This document shows positions 45,085 through 58,600 of a DNA stretch of 64,000 bases, piece after piece. The number at the start of each line of letters is the position of its first letter. The stretch's first letter is position 1. A program made the position numbers and the translations under genes. The DNA comes from Sipunculus nudus (taxonomy: Eukaryota > Annelida > Sipuncula > Golfingiida > Sipunculidae): contig CM049318.1 of the NCBI GenBank assembly GCA_026874595.1, forward strand, positions 17,964,241 to 18,028,240, read 5' to 3'. The notes below the pieces were generated by a model. The model was not told the origin of the DNA. It saw only the letters and a program-made list of their open reading frames with translations, and did not search any database.

Positions 45085-48000
45085 CTAAAACAATGAGGGA
45101 ATGCACGGTCTGTCAGTCACTGATATGAAGTCCTTTTTTTTTAATTCTTCCGTAAAGGACTTCTAATTAATAATATTCATGGAGAAACGATTATTGAAGA
45201 AAGGCTTCGGTTCTAGTTTCCAGTTTAACAGTTTTATCACATAATATTATTAAAAAATAAAATGCTAAATAGGCGTTTTTGTGATTTTAAACATGACGTT
45301 TTTTAAATTGGCCCTTCAAGTATTATATCAATAGTTATACATTTGTTAACTGTAGCAATGCAACTCAGCAAATGATTAAGATCCAATAATTCCGAACCAG
45401 AAGCGCAAAATGAAAATTTTTTCAACCTGTTTATTTGTAAAAGTTTGTCAATATTACACGGATATCTATGAGGGTTAAGGAAAGGTTTCCCGTTTAATTA
45501 ATCATTTAATTAGTGTGACGAAGATAGTGGCAACTAACATAGACTAAATGCAAACATGGTATCATACAAAGTCCTGTGCTATGTTTATATGCGTTTTCTA
45601 AACGAATCTATGGAAAATCAAGGGCTGCCAAGTCAATGATTGTTGAATATTTGAATTTCATATACACGTCTTGCAAGGACTAGTGTCAGGCAGCTAAATC
45701 GTGCGCGGCGACAGAAATGACGCTAGTTACCTTTAAAAAAATATTAACCGTTTAGAATGCATCAGATGTATTCATGTATGTTAATATCCCTCATTCACTT
45801 TTTTGTACAACAGTATCGATGGACACTGCTTGCAGTGCAGTGTCCTGTGTGACTAGGGATACGACTCAAATTATGCCCTATCAGCTAAAATATAAATGCC
45901 CTGTAATTGCTTTATTTAGGGCTAATGTGGATGAATGTGGATAATAAATACCTGAAGCTGAAGAGCAGGGACGGTTAGTGCATGTCTGGGTTATATTTGA
46001 AGGCCCCCTACAAGAATGTGTATCACATTCTCGGTAACGGTATCTGCTGCCAACACCACAGGCAGGGATACAGTGCGACCAGGTACTCCATTCCGACCAG
46101 ACATCTGTAAAGAGATGCAACAGTATTTAAATGTATATAACATTCAGGCTACCGGTATCGACTGCCCACACAACGGTTGTTGGAAGAGAGTGTAACCATT
46201 CCCTCCACTCATAATATAAACACAATAAAGAATGCCCACATCATTGTCCCGTGTATTGTAAGTGTATAATTGAGCGATCTTCTTATATATTTCCCTTTTT
46301 CCGACCCGGTGAAGCCTAAATTGTCCCTATTACCAGATATATATGTTCTGACGGACAATCTGTTAAATTATACAATAATTCCTTGATAAAATGCTCTTCC
46401 CAAAGAAAAAGTATATATGAACATTTAATGCAGAATAAACAATTGTGTCTATAACAGGAAAAAAGAATTGCGATGTCTTTTTAACCCTTCCCATAGTATA
46501 TTAGATTCAGAAAATATGACATGCCAGGAAGCTTACCAAGTCGAGCATTTACACTTCCAATTCGTAACCTACCAGGGCATTCTTGTACGCGGCATTCCCG
46601 TAAATCACTCGATCGTGAGTTGTCACAGTCTTCAGTTGGACACGTCCTCTGCCTGGTCGCTGTACCATAACCACATGTAACAGAACACCTGCTCCAGGCT
46701 GACCAGGCATTCCATACAGCGACCCCTGTTAGCAAGTATCATAAACATACAGAACAATATCGTCGATTAAATTAAACACGTATGCTGAAAATGTATAATT
46801 CAAGTTTTCCCGAAAACGCTGGTATAACGATATTATAAAATTGCTTATAGATTCAAATTGCAGTTTTTTTTTTGTACATTTAAACCAGACCACTGTCAGT
46901 GATAATCTATTATTACTATATAACTATTCAAACACTGGAGCTATCATATTTTGTATCAATTTATAAAGATACATAAATTAAATATAATGATTATTTAAAA
47001 TAACAAAGTTTTTTTTTCAATTTTAGATTGATTTAAACATAATTCAGGGTAGCATATAAATTAAGACATGGATTGCTTTATATTTCACTTTCTTTTTGAG
47101 CATTATGTAAATTTCATCTTTTTATGTTTATTTTAAATAATTTTTGGAGCGAAAAAAATTATAAAATACACATTTCATATATTTTTGAATACACTGTACA
47201 CACGTTTTGCACATGCAGTATATACATATATTCTAGTGGTCTTTACAGAATACATACTTTTCCTCTAATACTAAAACTGCAAATGTCATCTTTTTTATCT
47301 TTTAATTATGTTAATGTCACCAAATTTCAAGAGTTTCGGGATACATTTCACCTCCACATCCTTGACGATCACATCTCCTTCTCTCCTCGTCTTCACCCCT
47401 ACAGTTAAAAGTAGGACAATCTCTCTTCCTAATTTCCCAGCCAGAACCACATGTCACGGTGCAAGTCCACCTCGCCCAGGCAATCCACGTCCCAACGCCT
47501 GACAGGGGCAACAGAATAAGTTATCGAGGAGCGTTTGTACCAGCAGGTATAAAGAGAGAGACATTTCTTGCAGTCTAAGATGTACGTAAGCATATGATAC
47601 TATCTGTTTTGCATGTTTCTATGGATACGATTTATATGAAGACATTTGTCTTTGTATTGGGAAATGTGCTCTACTGGGAAGAAGGGACAAAAGTTGATAA
47701 ATGTCAACTTATAAGAGTCTTTAGGTAAGAAGTTTCTGGTTTATAAACATAGGACATGGATAAAGTTGAACTGGAATCAAATGAAATGAGTTTTACCCGG
47801 ACACGGTGCACGACGACACTCTCTTGCCTCCTTAGATTCGCCGAAACATGTCGATGTTGAAGGACATGTTCGTGAACGCTTCTCAACGCCTAGGCCACAT
47901 GTTACAGAACACTGCCAGGTTGACCAGTTGTCCCAGCTGACCACTCCTGAGGAGATTACAGTTCAAGTGAAATTTTGAAAAAAAAAATATAGTAATATGG

Positions 48001-51000
48001 AAAGTTTAATTCGTACAGTCTTCCTCATATGGAAGGAAATTAGAATTATGTAACGAATTTATGTTAGAATAATTTACACGTACAATCTCGATTGATGCTT
48101 CAAAGATTTGATCCAACATTGACCAGGCGTTTGGTGAACAAAACAGGCGAACATGGACAAGTCACATGAAATGCTATATGTTAAATTCTACTTATTTGTT
48201 TGACCATTTATTATTCTGCCTACAAATAATCGATAAAATTCAGAGTTCATTTTGTTGAGCATAGAATGAGGATAACGTTATCTTAATGAAGATGATTTTT
48301 TTTTTAGGTTTGTATTTTTATATTCGTTGTTAGAGCCTTATGTAGGTTTTAATACGGTACTTTTCCTTACAAAGTGGAATCGCTGTAACTCATTTCATAC
48401 TATTTAGTGATCATAATGTACACGGCAAATTAACATTCGACCTGAACAGGCCTTGTAAAACTGCTCACACAGTAACCTATACATAAACTGGTGAGGGGTT
48501 CACTGTTAAGGAACTGTGTAACTCAAGTGAGAAAGCTAAAACTAAGTCATGCGAGTAACATCCACTTCCATGACAACTCAAAGTGTGTCTGAATGAACTG
48601 GTACCCAGTTTGACAAGTGTTTAAACAAATCGCTCTAGAACGGGGTTGCTCATCTGAAAATGTAATCGGCAAATATAAAAATATCAATGATAAAAAGAGC
48701 TGGGCTTAACACAGAAGATATCAGGAATTGCAACCCATTTTCTAATCTTACTTTTCTGTAAAACTTGAGAAAATGGTAACTTCAAGTCTAGATATTCACA
48801 TTGGTCTCAATAATCTACACAGAAAGAGCCAGTCTGCTTATATGAGGTCACATGTAACTGACATAATTCCTCTCAAAGTTTATACTAGTATTATAAAAAC
48901 CATTGACAGTGAGGTATGCTGTATGTTTGTAATGCCAGATCATTCAGAGGCCTTCGGCACGCTGGACGACTTCATGATGTTCGGACTGACAAAAAAAAAT
49001 ATTGTTGGTATCCGGAGAGATGCATTTTCAAATATTAAGTCTTATTTAAGTCAGCAGATTCAAGGAGTTATAGGCAGTGAGGGGTCTGACCCAACATGCC
49101 TAGAGTACGGCGTTTCCTAAATTCCCATTGGTCAGTTACTCTTCTGTCTGTTCAGTACTCTCAGCCAACACATCCAGCATCCATGATTTGAGCATTTGTT
49201 CTTTGCCAAATGATACCCCGCTTTATCATAAGTTTCGCACCACCCAGTCTGAAGTGAGGACCAATGTTAGACAAAAAATAAAGGGTTTGGTTCTCAGGCA
49301 CCGCGCGCGTCAATTAATTTTGACCCTCATATCAAAATTATTCGTTTAATTTTCAATAGAAACTTACCAGTTTTGAGCTCGGACTTTTCTTTCAAGAAGA
49401 TAAAGTAATACAATTTTGATAAGATTTCCTTTGTTTCTAGTGTTTGTACCTGTTTAGCAAAACAATTCTGTTATTATCATGCTTTTATATTTCTTTTATC
49501 GCATGACATTTTTAACGAACCATTAAAATCAGGTAAAAATCGCCTTCGCGCACTTATTTCTGAAAAAAAGTGCTTAATAACCCAAACTTTTTTTTAACTC
49601 AGTAATAATGTATAAGAATGTATTTACAGCGAACGCAATGGCGAGAGGACGTGTCATAATATTCTCTTATGGGTAAAAGCCTAGCGACAAGATCGCTCTA
49701 CGGGTTGGTGCCGATGTATTCTATCGTCTTTGTGCGTAAACGACGTGTGTTGTCCTATTCCGGTATTTAAACCATAAAGGTCTAAATGAACCAAATAAGC
49801 TAGACTGCATATGCTTTATTGTGAAACATCGCTGACAGCGAGTCCAGCACACTACGGCCAGGTTTAATACCAGGACAAGTATATATATCTAGACATTTCT
49901 TTGCATCGCAATAGCATCTCATAAACCAAGCCCCCCCCCCCCCCCCCCCTTAAAAAAAATAGGCTCTCATCTTCAGAGGCATATACTGACACTTGGCAAG
50001 CCATCAAGTTTCTTCGGGTGTGACCTTTAAGAGCAATTTCACGGTCACCAGGCTCTTCAAAGAACGTATCATCTGACACCTTTCATTTTGAGTTTCAGAC
50101 AGATACACCTATTGACTTGACAAACAATATTTTTACACCAAATATGGAAGAATTCATGGTCAAGGCCACACTCGTGGGAAAGGTCATGGCCCTAATTTAA
50201 ATATACGTCATGCCATAACCATCACCTCTGTATATGCATGATATGAAAGAAAGTCCATTCGTTTTATACTTTTAATAATCACAGTACTGTGAAGTGGCTT
50301 TGATCGGGGTATTAGTAGGCGCTAATACAAGAAAGGAATAAAAGGTGGCGCCACCAGTTTTCCGTACATAACAACCCTATTCAAGATCTTCGGTGAACTT
50401 CGCTTTTGGATGAATCCATGCTATGATTTCTGAGATATTAAAGAATTTGTGTGATTTCCCCCAAAAATTGATCTTTTCAGGTCAAGGTCACTCTTCTATT
50501 GAAGGTCATGACCCCATTTTGGTAGGCTTCGTCCTCTTACCCAAATCTATGAACCTATCAAGTTTGTTAAGAATCCGTGAAATATTTTTTTAGTTATCCC
50601 GCGGCGGCGGCAGAACAAACAAAAAACCATAGTATCCCTCGACTTTGTCTGGAGATACAATAAAATATAACCTGTACTCAGAGATCTTCACTGGTTACCC
50701 ATATATATATATATAAGTAATACCATCGAGTTACGTATCTGAGATAGACCAAGGCCTAGTCCTTAGATGATATATCATTTAGGCAAGCCTGATACAGCTG
50801 AACTACTTGAGAAACTTAAGCAAGACGAAGACATATCTATTTTATGTGTGCATATATGGCTGGGGAGTTACTGTATTTTTTCTAGTCAGTGTCAAAATAA
50901 TGCAATGACATAATAGTGACAAACATTGTTGAACTTTTAAAACCGTTTCTGACTCAGTAATCAATCTTTATTTTAAAACTGCATGTTTTATCTATTATAC

Positions 51001-52495
51001 TAGACTTATTTGAGTCTAATAAGATATTGCGCAAGAGTATTGTATACTTCAACTTGAAGCATGTTGATGTGCTGTACAAATTAATAATATCATTGAAATA
51101 TAATAAGAATAATTATAATAGTTATAATAATAATCATAATCGCAATAATTCGTGTGTGAACATATTATTATAATTACAACCCTTATATAAAAACAACATA
51201 GCCAACCCTAAATTGCTTCAACCAACAGAATTTTTAAATATTTTTGTACCTGATCAAGCTTTAACGCAGCATTTGAAATAAATTGCATAGGTAGGAACAA
51301 TGACCCCTTAACTTCACATCCCTTATATCAGAGCGTTTCTGCGTGTTTGCAGACTAAACCTTCCAATGTTATACAGTTACCTTATTCGCCTATCAGAAAA
51401 GAAAAACTAAAGCCACCCTAACTAAATGTAGGGTAAAGTTGACCGGACCATATTGGTTGCGTAACAGTTAAATAAAAAAATTAATACAGGTATGCCCGAT
51501 TGGTTAATGTGCGTCTCTCAATGTGTTGTTACCCGTGCAGGCCTGGCGTTTACATGAACGTCTTTCCCGATTCAGTCCTGCACAATTGCCAGTCGGACAG
51601 ATCCTGCGCCTGTACTCAGTACCAGAGCCGCATGTGACTGCACATATCCACCCGGTCCACTCTCCCCAGGTTCCACCTCCAGATCCTCCGGCTTAATTTA
51701 TAATTTATTTATATCAATTATATGAAAATAAAATGTAACTTTAAACAAATTTGTATTTAAAGAGAAAACATATATATCAATAAATCCCGGGCCACTTTAC
51801 ATTGTCTAGGATTTTTTTAGCAGAAAGGGTATACAATATTATATAAATTATTCGAAATATTCTTTTAAAAAGTATTGATCTACTGCTTATGTAGCATGTC
51901 AGTTATTCATTATTTGTAACACGCCTAATCAATGTTTAAAAATTTATTCTATGGATAACTTTATATAAAGAAACAACATACTTCCGCATGGAACGCTTCG
52001 ACATGTCCTAGCCTCCACGGTAGACCCAGTACAAGCACCTCCTTTGCAAGATTTCTGCCTGATCTGTTGTCCAACACCACAGGTGGCACTACACCTCGTC
52101 CACGCGCCCCACTCATCATCATCCCGTCTATCTACTTCAAGTTCATAACAAAAATCTCATTCTGGGAACAAAATATATTAAATATGGTGGATAACAAACT
52201 GTACTTGTGCCTAATTTCCTTTTCCTAGATTATTTTTTTCACTTGTTTAACATTATCAATACTTCTATGAGCAAGCTAATTTAAGTAAGTGTGAACAGTT
52301 TAAAATGTTGTGTTAGTCAAACTCAAAACATTACTGTGGCACCTACTTCGAGGTTACCCTCACGACATAAGATGCCCAGGTTGACAACAAACTTTACATG
52401 ACCTGACTCACTTCAATAAGCTTGTACACCTTAAGAAGTTTTCAATGAAAACCAAGCTACGTGAAACACCTTTGCGACATATATATATATATATA

Positions 52496-52549
<54 letters not shown>

Positions 52550-52631
52550 CTAATTGTACACCTTAAGAAGTTTTCAATGAAAACCAAACTACGTGAAACA
52601 ACTTCGCGACATATATATATATTTATCTATA

Positions 52632-52673
<42 letters not shown>

Positions 52674-55600
52674 CTAATTTATCTATCACCTGAAATTAAT
52701 AATAAAGTAGTCATATATTGTTATTTGGTTTTGAATCTGTGTCCATGAAAATTGGAAAATGACATTCTACCTGGACATAGTCCAGCATCACATGATTGTG
52801 ATTCTGTTGTAGGTCCACGACAGTTGGTCGTGCTACATGTTCTGACTCTCCGTCTACTTCCTGTCCCACAAGTGACGTCACAGTTCCCGTATTCACTCCA
52901 TGCGTTCCAGTTACCAGGAGGGGCTGGAGAAGGGCAATTAGTAAGTAAAATATTATTCCATATAATTGTACGTCGATCTCTGCACAATACTTTTATTTAC
53001 TTATACAAGGAGAGTTATTAATGTTTCAACATTTTTTTTCAGATTTTTAATTGGAGAGATATTTGTTAACTCTACATACGTGGGCACTGTCCAGCGTTAC
53101 ACGCTCTCACTTGTTCCGGGTCTCCGGGACAGTTGGATGATGGACAGCTGCGTGACCGCCGTATGGATCCGAAACCACACGTGACAGCACAGGATGTCCA
53201 CTGACTCCATTCAGTCCATTCGGCTGCTGCTGAAATAATAAACAAATAAGTGATCATAATAAATTATCATTAAACAGAAGAAACAACAATTCTGTTCAGT
53301 TTAACAAACAAAAAATTGTGTTTGAACCTGGTGAAAATATAACAAAAGTCAAAGTCTTGTGCTGTATAATATATATGTATATTTTCTTTTGTAGTATTCT
53401 CCTCAAAGATCACCCTATAAACTGTTAGTATGCTACGTTCCGCATTAAACTGAGACTTTTTCATGGAAATATGGTGTTTCTGGTAACTTTTCTTTGGCCA
53501 CTTTGTCTGCTCTTCTGTATCACCAGGGCCTGTATTTTCATGACATTTTTGACGTCATTTATGAACCAAGTGCCACCTCCATGGGTGACTGTACAGGTAG
53601 TCCATTTCAACATGCGACCTCTGATACCGTTTCAGTGTGAAAGCAAAATTAGAGCCGTCTTGAGTGAGTTTGCGAAATTGGGAGAAAAATCTGTCAGGTT
53701 CACTAGGACACGGAGATGCGAAACTGAAGTACTCGGAGGATAGCGTCTTCTGAGGATCTTTCTGTGGAGAGAGTTGGGGTGAGAGGACGTGTATCGGCAA
53801 CCGTTAGCACGGAATAACGCTTTCACTGCCACGTTTTCAGTTTGCATCTCATTCAAAATGAGTTTGCACAGTTTAGTTTTCAATGCATTATTAAAACTGA
53901 CAACTACTCTGAATTCGGCAACTGGTTTCTTAACTTGATGACAAATGTAATGTGGCTTAATTAAACATCCGCCGAATCAAATTCTTGAATTTACAAAACG
54001 TTATGTTTCAAAGTGTATTTAAACACATAGCTTTCTTCGTACTATGCTAGATGGGTCGTTTTTGAATATCCTCAAGTTAATATCGAAATGCATCTGAACA
54101 ATACTTTCATGCATATTATAAAATAATGTCAACTGTTTTGTACCCAAACTTTCATCTTAATTTTAATATTCCCTATAATATGAGCTTCCATGAGTGACCT
54201 ACTGTCCATTATTTATACTAATAGTCCAAATCAATAACCGTCATCACATCTACTTTTATATAAGATAGTGTCAATAATAAAACCTACATATTGTTTGCCA
54301 ATCGACAGTGCTTAGCATGTGTTAAAACACAGCGGGGATCACCGTCAAACCCTGTGTACAACAAAGGGGTTGTGATACATGGTGACACCTGGACGCGACT
54401 CAGGACAACAAACGAACCAGTTCCGGAACCACGTGGTGATGGTATACATACGAAAACACACTATTTCTTATAATTTACCAAATTTCAATAACTATACCAG
54501 AAGATACCCAATATGTTAATAATGCAATTGGTGAACGTGAAATAAATTGTCAAAAAGTATGACTACGAAAATTTTTTAACGTTTCAAATAATTCTATCGG
54601 AGACGTTAAATTCGACCTCCCTACGTTTTCATCAAAATTCACGTACTGTATGTTCTTTATTTTATTAGCTATTAACAATGTCGCTCAATGGTCACTGAAT
54701 GCTTTCAGGGTCGCTTGTGGTTCATAAGACGCAACAGGAAAGAACATATCCACGGTCGAATTAATTATTATTAAGAAAAATTGCACATTCTGTAAGGGTT
54801 TATCGTCTTTGTTCAAGCATGTGAATATGTCACCAGTGTAATTGTGTATGACTGGAGGTATGAAAGGCTAAAGGAACGTGAATCACGAAATAATTCGTGG
54901 CATTTGGCGAGCACGCCAGGATTTATTAATTCGATCTTCTTGTACACATATATGTGACAATTACACAGCCTAAATTAATGACCACAAACGGGATTCATTG
55001 CCAACCAAAGCATCTCTAGTTTATTCGTTATTTCACGTTCAACGTCCGCCGAAGAGACGCAAACAAATATTTTGCTCTTCCTAAGAAAATTGTAATGACA
55101 TTGTTCAGATGAAAGAAATGAACTGTTCTTTGTGCGGTATTTAATACAGCTACGGCTGGGGTATGATTCCGATGAACTACGGCTATCGACTGTATATTTC
55201 ATGAGAACTATCTTTTTCAAGTAAAATTTTGAAAATGTCAAACAGAACGGAATGAAACACCCTCGCAATTCGCATCACGTCTTAGTGGTTATTTATACCA
55301 ATTGGTTGACCTTTCCCGTATCAAACCTCGTTTAAAGTATCAGTGGATTTATTTTTTTCGCGATCCGTTCTTGCAAACCTGTAGCAAAAGTTTTCTGAAC
55401 GGAAAAGAATAAAAGAACATTTCCGGGTTAGCTAAAGGTAACCAAAATTTACACGGACGGTCATGGAATTAGAATATTCACTGATCAGGGGCTGCGTTAC
55501 AGCAGTTTAAAACCTCAAATACCTAAAGATTGAAATCAACTGTTGAATGAATCTAACAATAATGGAGTTAAATTACAATCCAACGTGAGACGTCTTTGTT

Positions 55601-58600
55601 TCATTTGTAATAATCCATCCCATCTCGTAAAAGACTAAATAGAGAACAAAATCTAGAGTTAATGATTATTTTGCGGTTGAAAACCTTAATGATAGGAATC
55701 AGGATACGTGCAAAGGGGAGACTCCTCGATTCCTTCGGAATTCAACGCAACATATGACGTCTGGTTATTCGAAAGATGCTGAGGATAAAGAGGTTAGATG
55801 TTTCATTACTCATTTGAAAAGTTGTTGTAAAATGGAGAAAGAGTGTGTGCAGTTATCATAATAAGGTTAGACTCTTAAATATGGCATATCCTAATTTGTT
55901 TAGGGTAGAATTGGAAGGGATTTGGATTATAGTGGTGCAGTCATTAGAAGTAGTCTTGTGACCCAAAAACAATTCACAGGTAAAAAACAAAGGTTTGTGC
56001 TAACTGACGGGTCAACTAGAATTTTTCTAGTAGCTGCTGTGTTGACACCCCGTATCTAACAGGCAGTTAACATGTACTGTGTATGAATAATCCAGTTTAC
56101 GATCTGATTATAGGCAATGTGGTAAATGCAAGTGAACCAAGCAATTCAGACGAGGACTGGGCACACCGAACCGATAGACAGGGGTCTGAACCAAGTGTTA
56201 TTAGAGAGCCTACTGAAATCCCCTCAGTGGACACCCACGCAGTAGAGACAATGCTAATGAATCAGAGGTACCGACCAGGATAACTGCTGTCGTTTCGGAT
56301 GAATTCCTGAATATTCATCAATACGACAAAGTGTGTAGCATTTATTGGAGGAAGCAAACCAAGATCCACAGGTAGATTTTAAGTACTATTTTGTTATAGA
56401 AGACAACATATCATGCGTAAACTGACGAACTCAAATATAAAGGATGTACAGGAGTTATTGTTCCTTCCATTTACCTGTAGAAAAGATAACATGAAGGTAG
56501 CTCATAAAGGTTCGTTTGAGGTCAGATGAAATTTCTATTGGCCAAATTTGTATTTAAATATGATCCATAATTGAAGATCATGTGACATATGTCAGCGCAC
56601 TCTATAGGAAGACAGAGTGACCAAAGTGCCACTCGGGATTAGTCAATGAAGGACATTCCCTACAGACATATTGCCTTGGACCTCTTGGGATTGATAATAT
56701 CGCTGTGTCCTCATTGTGGTCGACCAAGCTACATAACATCTAGAAGCAGTAGCCCTCCAACACTTCATTACTGAAATAGTCGCTGCAGCACTCGCTTACA
56801 TCTGTTCTAGAGTTGGTGTTCCTTCAGAGGTAGTAACAGATCAAAGTACACGAATAATATCCGACCTTATGAAAGAAATAAGAGACTTATATCTTTAAAG
56901 CAACTTACTTGTATCCCATTACATCTGTAAAGGATTAGTTGAAAAATTAAACGGGACATTTAAGATAATGCTAAGAGAATGTGCTCAGAGAAACCAGAGG
57001 ACTGCGATATTTGTTTGGATTATAATTTTTTTATAGGGAAGCTCCACAAGAGACACTCGGATTTAGTCTGTTTGAACTACCATGCGACAGAATGGTGAAG
57101 GCCCAGTGACAATTCTAAGGTAATTATAGACAAATAAGAATATTTCTCCGGAAGTATATATTACTAATATTGCTTGATCTAAATGATCGTTTGGGCGAAC
57201 CATGGGATCTCGTTCAGAAAATGCGTGCCAAATCAGCTGGTACATACTAGAAATATTATGACCCGTAACAAAAAAGTAATTAAAAAGTATTTTTCCTTCG
57301 TCCTACGGATAACCACAAACTGCTCATGCACTGTAAAAGACCTTACAATGCCGTGGATAAATTCAATTAGTATGATTATCGCATTAATATAGAAGGCAAG
57401 ATAAAGTCCTGCCGTATCAATATGTTGAAGAATTATATCTATAGATGTGGATTAGATCTGGCCTGGGGAATATTTAACCACACTGAATGAAGTTATTAAA
57501 GTGAAGCTTTACGTCTCGAGACAGCGACAACCTGTATGCAAGAGGTTCCCTGCGAGGCAGAGCACTAACTGAAATGCCGAGTTCCACCCAGAAAGAGACA
57601 AAGAAAATGTAACTGTTAATCCTGATCTGTCAAAAAGCTAGATAGATTATTTGCTTTCTTTATTTGACAGGTTCCAGATTGTTCCAGATGATAGTTTTTT
57701 CAGATGTCCCAAAGAGAACTATGGAAAGGCCAACTTATGAAAATAAACTGGGAAGAAGAGCAAGGGAGAGCATGTCAAACATTAAAAACGGTGTTACTTG
57801 ATCCCCCGATTATGAAATTACCTGATGTGAACAAGCAATTTGTATTGGTACAGGGCTACGAAGTAAGGCTTGGTACAGTCTTAATACAAGAACACGACCA
57901 AATGATGCATTCTGTTGCATTTGCATTAAACAACTCTCTTCAGAGAAAACTAACTATAGCACTATAAGGCGTGAATATTTGAGTATTATATTGACATTGC
58001 AGAAGTTTAAGCTATACTTGTTTGGGCGTTAGTTCGTTATATAAACTGATTATCAGCCTCTTGTTATATTAACCAGTTAAAAAACTAAAAACATGTGAAT
58101 TAGGAGGTGGGCAGTGATCTTATAGGACGTCAAAGCTTGAATAATTTCCAGGTAAATATAACTTTGGACCCGACTTCCTATGTCGTGACCTGTTAACATT
58201 TTAATATTCGTAGTATTGTAATAAGAACTCACGATTTGTCGTACTTACAGAAGAAAAATTCTGTATCATTTTGTTATGTTTGGGGGGTGGGGGGGGGGGG
58301 TGGATAGTGGCACAAAAATCGTGGTGGACATATGCACTAACATCCGTCCCTTTTGGGTTTCGTTGTCAATTACCTATCGTCATCATATTTACTTTTATAT
58401 TCGAAAGTGTCAGTGATATAACCTACACGATGTGTGTCCATAGACAATGCGTGGCATGCGCTAAAACACATTGTGCATGTTTAAAAACACATCGGGGATC
58501 ACTGTTGAGTCCTGTGTAGACCAAAGGGGTCGAGATGCTTGACGAGACTTGGACGCGCTCCAAGACAGTCTGATCACAGGACTTTTCCGTAAAAAAGAAC

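Noticed and set aside
53471-53743. 90-codon hydrophobic plus-strand frame
   Set aside because: No recognised family; opposite strand of a duplicated repeat and inside a minus-strand gene.
54291-54473. Plus-strand 60-codon frame
   Set aside because: The duplicate at 58,440-58,520 breaks the frame with stops, so no coding constraint.
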